Source: Hemileia vastatrix
Taxonomy: Eukaryota; Basidiomycota; Pucciniomycetes; Pucciniales; Zaghouaniaceae
Direction of reading: 5' to 3'
Assembly: GCA_030280995.1 (NCBI GenBank)
Contig: JASXTE010000002.1
Span: 28,379,183-28,443,182, forward strand
DNA: 64,000 nucleotides
The notes beneath the pieces were generated by a model. The model saw only the letters and a program-made list of their open reading frames with translations. It was not told the origin of the DNA and searched no databases. Made by a program: the position numbers and the translations under genes. Positions within the stretch are counted from its first letter, which is position 1. Each line of letters opens with the position of its first letter. Shown in pieces: positions 56,394-64,000 of this stretch.

Positions 56394-57466
56394 TGTCAAG
56401 GGTCACTTTTGGTCTAGAAGCTTTGGTACGGTCTTATATGAAGATTTTAAGGTATTATTTGACTCTCAATAATTAGGTACGTATTTCTCAATCAGGTATG
56501 ATTTATTTACTCAAATTAAGAGGTAGATTTAAATATTTTATATAAGTTATAGAATAGAATTACGGTTGTTGTAAGTACTAAAGATATAAGTTATAATAAA
56601 TAATTTTTAGTGTTATTGTTATTGTAGTAAAATGAGTTGGTAAAATAGAATGATCAAACACTACGCAATATAGGGGGTGGGCTTGCTAGCAAGTCCTCAA
56701 CCTGAACTCAGATGGAACTCAGATGGAACTCAGACTGAACTCATACTGAACCCATACTGAACTCTACTTGAACACCCACCTAAAACTGTTCTGCTGAGTG
56801 GTGTTCATCCCTGATTGTATGGTTCCTTTATCAATAGCTCAATGTGTGTTCAATCTATGGTGAGTTTGGGTCCAAGGTTGCGGACTTGCTAGCAAGTCCG
56901 CCCCCCATATTGTGTGGTGAAAAGACAACAAAAAGAGAGGCCTTTTATAGGCAAAGGAGAGACAAAGCACGGAAATAAAATTCTAAAAACAGTAGGAAGA
57001 GAGAGAGAAAAAGAACATTCCAGAAAGAGTATTTCAAATAATAAAGTTATTCCAAAAAGAAGGCGTCAAAAAGATGTATTTACAGAGTATGTCAGAAATA
57101 CATCAATATTTTTAATATTTACTGTAAATGTCAATCCCAAATAAGAAATTTGATTTTTTTGTATATATTTAATATTATTTGAATATTCAAATCTTATTTT
57201 ATTTTTTAAATATAAAGTTTTATTTTTTCCCAACCTGTCAAATGAGCACGGTGTTAGAGAAAAATATAGGGGACAAAATTATAATTTTAATTTTACTTAT
57301 TTAATTAATTAATTAATTTAATTTTAACATTCTGTAACTAGTTAATTTATAACTAATTTTAATGTAACTAAATGATAATTAAATAATAATTAAAGATGAT
57401 AAGGTGCGGCTTCATCCAGTAAATAATTAATTACTTCACTTGGTAAGTCTAGTAGCCTGTATGACA
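56394..57466 (-). repeat. C2 5' LTR, interrupted by MITE1
   Basis: 1073 bp including the 261-bp MITE and its 3-bp duplication; about 809 bp without them. TATA word at 56942-56949 on the minus strand. The MITE lies beyond the TATA region and may affect promoter function. Confidence 0.95.
56659..56919 (+). mobile_element. MITE1, 261-bp CACTA-like element
   Basis: It starts CACTACGCAATAT and ends ATATTGTGTGGTG, an imperfect terminal inverted repeat of about 45 bp containing a palindrome around CTTGCTAGCAAG at each end. The flank is AAA on both sides, and the C2 3' LTR shows the empty site (GATCAAAAGAC at 49921). Inside are short direct repeats of GAACTCAGA. No coding capacity. CACTA/EnSpm elements make 3-bp duplications and begin CACTA, so that superfamily is the best fit. 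Confidence 0.85.
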
Positions 57467-57471
57467 CCATT

Positions 57472-57735
57472 GCTATTGTTGAAGAAGAGAGGGTTGTGTT
57501 GAAGCATTCTTATGGGGAGCCTTACAAGATTCTTGTTGTCTGTCTTGAACCTTGACAGAAAAACCTGATTCTTATCCCTGAAGCTTTAAAAGACAATTAT
57601 ACAGAAGCTATTAGAAAATTAACTTTAACTGGGTTATGTGAACAGTCTTCCTCAAGCTATTCTAGTCCAGTATCTGTATCCAGAAACCTAATGGCAAGCT
57701 CAAGATAGCTCACAATGTGGAAGCCTAAAGTCTAG
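57472..57735 (+). pseudogene. D1, segment 3: start of RT
   Basis: Continues D1 after C2; aligns with D2 62740-62990. It reads fragments such as HSYGEPYKILVV and SSSYSSPVSVSRNLMASSR in shifting frames, the beginning of a Gypsy RT (SSSYSSPVFCIKK-like). Similarity to D2 stops near 57735, so the rest of D1 pol is deleted or too decayed to see. Confidence 0.65.
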
Positions 57736-58790
57736 TATGAAACTAAAGTTTATTAAAAGAAGATTTATTGGAGTGGATTATTGAGATTGAAAAAACAAGT
57801 CTAATTTTATAATATTTTATAGTTAAAAGAATGAGTATTAAAAGTGGTTTAAAAGGGTTAATTATATGAGCCAAGATTAAAAAATTATTTTACAGAAAAA
57901 ATGTGCATGTATTAGTTGTAAAGTGTATGGAAATTAAAGTTTGGAGTCTCAAGAGCCTTTGAAAATTTTTAAGGAATTTTTACTATTTTTCTATTATTTT
58001 TAAAAATTTTATAAAGTATTTTTGATTTTTCATAATTTACTTAACTTTGATGATTTTTCATTAGATGGATAGGGCTTTTCAGTCTAAGAAAATTAGTTTA
58101 AATTAAAGAGGGGAAATAGCTCTATCATCTTTAATTTTTCTAGATTTTTTATTAAGGTTTTAAGGTTCAAATTGAGTCTGGAAGTCTGTAAAATCTCTGT
58201 ACAAGCTCTGTGCAACCTCTGGTGATCTCTGGACAAGCCCCAGAAGGCTCCATACCAGCTCTGCACAACTTCTGGCAATCTCCAAGAGAGCTCAGGGATC
58301 CTCCAACTGGGAAAAGAATGACATGTGACATACTATGCATATAAGGCCTGTAGACTCAAAATCAGACATCATAGAAAATTATCAAACATCTTTTACATCA
58401 ACAATCACTATTTTTTATTCATCAACAACCTCTATTTACATAAAATTATATAATTTTTAGTACCCTTATAATTATAACACTTTTACATAACATTCTATAA
58501 ATTTTACTCAACAACTCATTAATATACAATTATAGGGTATCATTATAAAAGTCTTACCATCAGGGACTTGATTTTAATGTCAGTTTATAAAAATAAAAGC
58601 TTCATAAAAATATATTATTCAATCATTTAAATAACTTTTCTGAATACAGCTTCACTATTGAATTTTTTCATTCATTATTAAGAACACAGATTCTAAATCT
58701 CAACACTGTTAATATTAAATAGTTTATTGGTCATTTTATATCAAGTAGAGGTTATAGCTTATTTAATTGTGAATTCTTATTTTACTTAAA
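57736..58790. other. Non-coding, possible D-family LTR
   Basis: No gene. A CATATAAGG word at about 58339 and a repeat-rich stretch of CTCTG...CAACTTCTGG at 58180-58290 precede the D2 leader, which would suit a 5' LTR of D2. I could not find a second copy to prove it. Confidence 0.35.
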
Positions 58791-59156
58791 GGGACAGGGT
58801 TTTCTTAGGTTTATCCCACTCCCTTGGATTCTGCTTACAGCAAGGCAGCTGTAAGAGTCTTTCTACATTGGTTGAACCCAACATGGGGTCCAAAGTTTCT
58901 GTCTTTTAATCAATATTACTTGGTATCTAGACAATCTTAGCCTGAAAGTGTCTCATTTAAAAAACACTTTTATTCTTTTAATGGTTTGTTATCTGATATC
59001 TTTGGGATTACTTCTGCTTCTGTATCTGGTGTTTCTCTTCCTGTCAGTGCTTTGTTCAGGATTGTATCTTGAGATGGGCCCAATTTTAATGCGGAAGAAG
59101 TAAAATGGTTTTTAAATCAGTATGAAGCTGCTGCTGCTGCTGATGGGGCTTCAAAT

Positions 59157-59495
59157 TTGAGCATGGTGAAGCAAATAAGGTTCTTTATTGTGGACAGAGA
59201 TGTGGAGATGGAGGTCATTGCTATTGATGGTTTTAAAAAGTGGGACTGGTTGAAAGTTTCAAAGGAGATGGTTGATAGATGGGGAGTGGGGTATACTATG
59301 GTGGACCTAAACAAGATTATCAATGTTTGGAAAGCAAAGGGTGGAGTTTCAACTATGGTGGAATTAAAAAGGTTATGTAGGCAGTTTGCTGAAGTGGTGG
59401 AATATTTGATTCTGGGGGAGGAGATAGGCCATGAAAATCAGGCAAAGATTTATTTTGTTCATCATTTAGCAGGGAAATCAGAATGGATGTGTTGA
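59157..59495 (+). pseudogene. D2 gag, capsid-like part
   Basis: 112 open codons: MSMVKQIRFFIVDRDVEMEV ... WDWLKVSKEMVDRW ... LKRLCRQFAEVVEYLILGEEIG. Helix-rich and without a knuckle; it corresponds to the broken D1 region 19080-19440. Upstream sequence from about 58985 (SGVSLPVSALF) belongs to the same gag but is out of frame. Confidence 0.65.
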
Positions 59496-59659
59496 AGGAG
59501 CTGTCTAGGAAAAACTTGATGAAGGATTTACCAAATGGAGAACAGAAACTGCTGGCTCTAGAGTTCATCAAAGAAAATATCCAGGCATATTTAAAATTAA
59601 TGGAATTGGACATATGTCAGGAGTCCTGAAGTCAGTATGTAAGCAAGTTTAGTGAAGTT

Positions 59660-60121
59660 TTGGCCAAAAATAATGATATTATGGTCAAGGATCAGTTGGG
59701 AAAGCATGTTGCTAAGGTTAAGGGGGATGTTGATAATAAAGTGGTGGATCATTTAGCTGATTTAACTAAGAATCTCAAAATATTTGTTCAAGAGACTCAG
59801 AAGGCTAACAGAGCGCCTTTGGCTTCAACTTCTTCTTCTTATCAATCTAGGGGTTATGAGAGGAGGAACTATGGATTTAATGGCAATGGAAACCTGTTTA
59901 ATGAAAATGGAAATAATGGAGGTAATGTTAATGGTAAAGGTGGAAATGGGTATAGAGGTGGTTATGGTGAGCCTAGGGTGTGCTCTTATTGTAATAGGAG
60001 GGGACACAAAGCAGCAGATTATTTTTATTTGAATAAGGATTTGCATTCTGGAAGGGTAAAGTTTGATGGTAAGGTTTATAAATTTACAGATGGGTCTTTT
60101 ATTAAGCCTAGTGGTGGATAA
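59660..60121 (+). pseudogene. D2 gag, zinc-knuckle part
   Basis: 153 open codons with a Gly/Asn-rich stretch and CSYCNRRGHKAADYFY, a CCHC knuckle whose last Cys is Tyr. Aligns with D1 19620-20090. D1 keeps the last Cys but has lost the His, so the two copies are broken at different ligands. Confidence 0.75.
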
Positions 60122-60348
60122 ACTCCTTCAGATTTAGTTAGGAGGAATCAGAGGGCTGAAAGAAGAGCCAGATTTGAAGAATTAACCAGTGATAAAGATG
60201 ATGATGATGGAAAAGGTGGAAAAGAGAATGGTGGTACTGATGGTGGAGAAGTAGATAATTGTAAAGAAAAGGAGCTAAGTAAGGCCGCTTCACAACTTCA
60301 TTTGGTAGATTAGAGTTGGGAGCAGTTGCTAACGTGGATGGAAACTGT

Positions 60349-60609
60349 CACTACGCAATATAGGGGGTGGACTTGCTAGCAAGTCCTCAACCTGAACTCA
60401 GATGGAACTCAGATGGAACTCAGACTGAACTCAGACTGAACCCATACTGAACTCTACTTGAACACCCACCTAAAACTGTTCTGCTGAGTGGTGTTCATCC
60501 CTGATTGTATGGTTCCTTTATCAATAGCTCAATGTGTGTTCAATCTATGGTGAGTTTGGGTCCAAGGTTGCGGACTTGCTAGCAAGTCCGCCCCCCATAT
60601 TGTGTGGTG
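60349..60609 (+). mobile_element. MITE2, 261-bp CACTA-like element
   Basis: Same length and nearly the same sequence as MITE1 (a few substitutions, for example GGGC/GGAC in the left palindrome). Flanked by TGT on both sides; D1 shows the empty site (GTAACTGTATGATTGG) at 20291. Right end carries the 20-bp palindrome CGGACTTGCTAGCAAGTCCG. Confidence 0.85.
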
Positions 60610-60762
60610 TGTATGATTGGAGAATATTATTTTGATGCTTCCAGAAGAGAAGCTGCTACTAAAGCTAAGAGTAGCATTCAGAGCCAACTTAGGGCTAAAC
60701 CAGTCAGGGCCAAAATTAAGAAGATGTAAAATAAAACTTACTCTAAGGAAAAAATATATTGG

Positions 60763-61203
60763 ATGCAGATGGGGTTGGTAGATATGGAGCCTCCCAGTTA
60801 TGGTAAATTTTATTTGAACAGTGAACCTATGCCTGTAGAAGATGAATCTGATTCTGAGGAAGATGTACCATTAGCCTCTCTTCCCAGACCATGTTTTGCT
60901 GGTCCTACTCCTATGGAACGGGTAAGGAGAACTAGTGATGGATCTGAATTTGTGAAACAAGCTTGTAATGGAGCTAGGGTTATTGTAGATGAAGATGTTA
61001 TTATGGGGGGTGAATATGGTAATGTGGGTCCTAAAAAGGTGCCCAGGGCCAAGGTTATTAAAAGTAAATTTCAATATGAAAGGCCAGTAGTTTCTGGTCA
61101 AGAACATTTTATGGAAACAGTTTTGGGTAGAGTGAATCAACACCAGATTACTCTATCTTTAGGCAAATTATTTATTATTATTTGTGCCCTTGCAGAAAAT
61201 TAA
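60763..61203 (+). pseudogene. D2 gag-pro linker region
   Basis: 146 open codons: acidic DESDSEEDVPLASLPRPCF, then TPMERVRRTSDGSEF, ending before the protease-like part. It aligns with D1 20449-20763 and beyond. Function in the living element unknown; probably a region between nucleocapsid and protease. Confidence 0.6.
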
Positions 61204-63120
61204 ATGAAGCATCTGACAAGGAGAAGGGTATCTGTTGGAGAGGTGGAATATATATGTGAAAATGTGGAGAAGTTTGTACAAGGAGTGGAAACTTATTTTT
61301 CTGCTCCTTTAGGGTATTTAATGGTGATGTTAAATAGTAAAGAGGCAAAGTCCCTGGTAGATTCTGGGGTCTCAAGTTAACTTAATATCTTTGGAAAAAG
61401 CAACATAAATAGGCTTTCCAATTAAAACAAGAACTGGTGGAAAAATAACATGCATAGGCAGACATGCTACCAAACTAATGGGTACGGCTGAACATGTCAA
61501 GTTATGTATTGATGGATCTCTTGGTAGAGTGCACTTTTATGTGGCCAGGGGATCTGTGAAAAAGGTTCTTGGAGGGCCATTTTTGATTTAATTTGAAGCT
61601 AGGATAGCTTATTTGAGTGGAATGTGAAATAGGTTAGAGATTACTGGTGATAATATGAAAAGGCTTCATTTACAGTTAGCACCTCCAGGAGATGATGGCT
61701 GGGAGACTAGGCATGGCCTTACTACTATGTGCCAGTGTTGTATGTGTACCAAGAAGAGATGAATTAAAACGTTAGCTTCTGGTGAATTTATAAAAAAATA
61801 TAAGTATGAATACCCTCAAATTATGGGGTAGGTTGGACTAATTGCTATAATGTTGAAATCTCTCCTCATGAAGAGATCTCAGATTGCAATAGGTCAGCTC
61901 ACTTGGAGATAATTCAAGTGGATAATCAATTATTTTCTGTTGATACTTCATTGGAATGTCATTATGCGTTAAATTTTTCTATATGTTTGCCATCATTATC
62001 AAATTATTCTATAAAATTAAAAAATGGATCAAAGGGAAAGATGGGGTTTATTATGCTGGATGAAAGATGGTAAGGGAATTTGGTTATACATGTTGATATT
62101 AGTGATGGATTATTTTATTTCCTCCAACAAGAGGATAAACTGAAATTAACCTATCAAAATCAATTTAAAAATATTAGTATAATGAATTCACAAAAAAATA
62201 ATATTTGTGATAATTCTATATCTGTCCTCCAGAAAGAGGTTAAACTTCCAAATTTATTTACTGGGGATTTTATGATGGAAAACGGTGGAACTGCAGTTGG
62301 AAAATTTTATGATAAATTAGACAAAGGAATAGGGGGTAAATAATTATTAACTAATAAAAATTATGTTTTATCTTGTTTTGTTTCTGATTCTGATGAAAAA
62401 GAAAATTCTGTTGATGATATATTATATGGTGGATGAAGAAGGGATCAAATTCCTCAACTCAAAGTGGACATAGATGAAGCAAAATATAAGAAGGTAGCAA
62501 ATAAGGTCAGAACAATTAACAAGCCGCTACCTGCTAAATTAAATGCACATTTGAAGAGGCCAAATTTATCAAGAGATCCTTATGACTGTCCTTTATTCAA
62601 GAGTCCACCCTAATTTTTTGAAACTTCTAGAATCACTTTTAATAGATTGGGTGTTGTTAAATTCAGACCTGAAGATTGGTTGTCAGGTGAAAAAAAGAAG
62701 TTATTGTTTGATGTGATGGTTAAGAGGGAAAAGGCCATCAATTTTTTTGAACAGGAGAGTAGTGTGTTAAAGCATTCTTATGGGGAGCCTTAAAATATTC
62801 CAGTTTTTTTCATGAAACATGGCAACAAAAACCAATTCCTATTCCCGCTGCTTTAAAAGATGATTATATAGAAGTCATTAGAGAGTGAATTCAAACTGGA
62901 ATATATGAAAAGTCTTCATCTAGTTATTCAAGTCCAGTTTTCTGTATCAAGAAACATAGTGGCAAGCTCAGGGTAGCTCACAATCTTAGGCAATTAAATA
63001 GGGTTATGATAAACAATACCAGATTAACACCTAGTGCAGAAGAGTTGTGGAGGCATTGTGGTCTTCCAACATTGGCAGAGGCATTTGTTGGTCTACTTAA
63101 CATTTTTTTGATATGTCTTA
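61204..63120 (+). pseudogene. D2 protease-like to early RT, broken
   Basis: In order: SAPLGYLMVMLNSKEAKSLVDSG (in variant form) near 61295-61375, a retropepsin-like start with D-S-G; a long broken stretch with an open piece 62080-62343 matching D1 49020-49260; a pre-RT linker near 62460-62740; and an RT start near 62920-63090 reading SSSYSSPV, LRQLNRVMINNTRLTPSAEELWR and GLPTLAEAF in shifting frames. Many stops; dead. Confidence 0.65.
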
Positions 63121-63250
63121 ATTGAAATTGTTTAAAATTGGGTGTTTTTCTGGATTTATTCAGAAAATATTGGGACCTCAGGGGATGTGGGGACTACCAT
63201 TGGATAGACCTGGGTTTTGTCTATATTTTATGTCTTGATGACATTTTTCA

Positions 63251-64000
63251 GATTTTAAGTATTAAAGGGATAATTTCTCATTTTCCATTTAAAGAGATAG
63301 CTGTTTAATTCTGTTTTTAGTATTTTTCAGGCTAACCTTAAGTCTTATGGTTACGCGCTTAGTACCATAAGAATGAGCTAATTTTCCTCTACATTTTATT
63401 TCTTAAAGTTTTTATAGCCTAATTATGTGTTTTAAAGGTTTTAGTAGTTGTAGTAGATTTTTCTAACTATTTTAGATATTTGTGGAGGTTTTCGCTGGTT
63501 TTCTGGCTTCAGGGTGGTCCATCTGCCTTGGTTCTGGAAGGCTGGGAAGCATTTCTAGAGGCGTTTTATGCAATTTGGTGCTCAAGAATGCCAAATTCAT
63601 TGGTTTGCATGGGCTTTTAGAGAGTGGTCTGTGTGTAAATAGTGAATAAGACAGTTTGGGGAAACCTTAATTATTATACAACCATCCAGAGGTTATATCA
63701 TTGTTCCTCACTCAGTTTTCACTGTTTTTTGGCCACAATTGGCTGTGTTTGTTGCAAGTTGAGTTCTTCATTTAACTTAACTTGGCAACTGGTTTCTTTG
63801 GTAAAGTCTTGCAAGCTATATCAAGTATTATTGCTGTCTCTGGTGTGGATTTGAAACCTAAATCAAGTATCATTTCTTTCTCTGGTGTGGACATTGGTCT
63901 AAATGTCAGTTCTTAGGTTTGGTAGTCTGTCTGGAGACTAATTTCTTGGCTGATCAGGCAGTCAAGTAGATTGGAAAAGGGGCCTTAGCAAACAGGAACC
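63251..64000. other. Non-coding tail, nothing recognised
   Basis: Short open frames (such as 63642-63854) have no recognisable content and I see no repeat partner elsewhere in the window. It may be unrelated flanking DNA or a very decayed D2 3' region. Confidence 0.4.

Larger units (their letters stand above)
49664..57466 (-). mobile_element. C2: Ty3/Gypsy chromovirus lacking RT and RNase H
   Basis: A 7803-bp minus-strand family-C element, including a 261-bp MITE in its 5' LTR, bounded by CCATT. Coding sequence from the end of the protease linker to just before integrase is missing. It lies in D1, near C1 and in the same orientation. Confidence 0.95.
58791..63250 (+). mobile_element. D2: decayed Ty3/Gypsy element
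   Basis: A second D-family copy with the leader CCCACTCCCTTGG...TTGGTTGAACCCAACATGGGG, gag, a linker region, protease-like, pre-RT and early RT sequence, all broken. It is interrupted by MITE2 at 60349. No LTR pair was recognised. Boundaries are approximate. Confidence 0.7.

Noticed and set aside
63642..63854. 70-codon frame near the right edge as a host gene
   Set aside because: No family resemblance, no splice context and ordinary composition; length is expected by chance.

Overview
The window is a eukaryotic, AT-rich, gene-poor block made almost entirely of nested transposable elements; I see no host gene. The pol sequences are Ty3/Gypsy chromoviruses: Cx2Cx7HxC knuckle, aspartic protease, RT with YIDD, RNase H, HHCC/DD35E integrase and a C-terminal chromodomain. 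Their integrase wording resembles elements I associate with large rust-fungus genomes (Pucciniales). The 58-64 nt predicted introns also fit a basidiomycete. This assignment is an inference without a database search.

Layout. (1) 1-18748: old family-A LTR pieces. One reverse-oriented LTR is split by a 16.9-kb structure (1575-18472) with CACTA-like terminal inverted repeats. That structure carries a tandem array of units of about 609 bp, each with a 46-bp palindrome, and the array is itself split by full-length element A1 (5052-12110, TSD ACATC). (2) 18749-57735: a decayed Ty3/Gypsy element of another family (D1), cut by two family-C elements on the minus strand: C1 (20913-48169, TSD AGAAG) and C2 (49664-57466, TSD CCATT). 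C1 is cut by two family-B elements: B1 (27046-36439, plus strand, TSD AGATA) and B2 (37165-46285, minus strand, TSD ACTTT). (3) about 58791-63250: a second decayed D element (D2). Two near-identical 261-bp CACTA-like MITEs sit in a C2 LTR (TSD AAA) and in D2 (TSD TGT).

Main finding. In all three chromovirus families (A, B, C) the 5' part of gag carries two predicted spliceosomal introns at the same places and phases. Intron 1 is 58, 64 and 58 nt in A, B and C; intron 2 is 58 nt in all three. Removing intron 1 joins the short Gag N-terminus to a different reading frame that overprints a Ser-rich stretch of Gag. The joined frame encodes a 159-205 aa protein: a conserved D-V-[EQ]-M start of exon 2, a heptad-rich segment, a W-x-W-D-[WY] motif, a basic HPY[RQ]-rich tail and a terminal Pro-Trp. 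Removing intron 2 puts TAA directly after that Trp in every family. I infer that unspliced RNA encodes Gag-Pol and spliced RNA encodes a small accessory protein.

State of the elements. None looks fully intact. A1 has lost RT to integrase, C2 has lost RT and RNase H, B1 keeps a 2055-codon frame with only three stops, B2 and C1 carry several lesions, and D1 and D2 are deeply decayed. LTR pairs of A1, B1 and C1 differ at only a few positions each, so these insertions are young compared with the D substrate.
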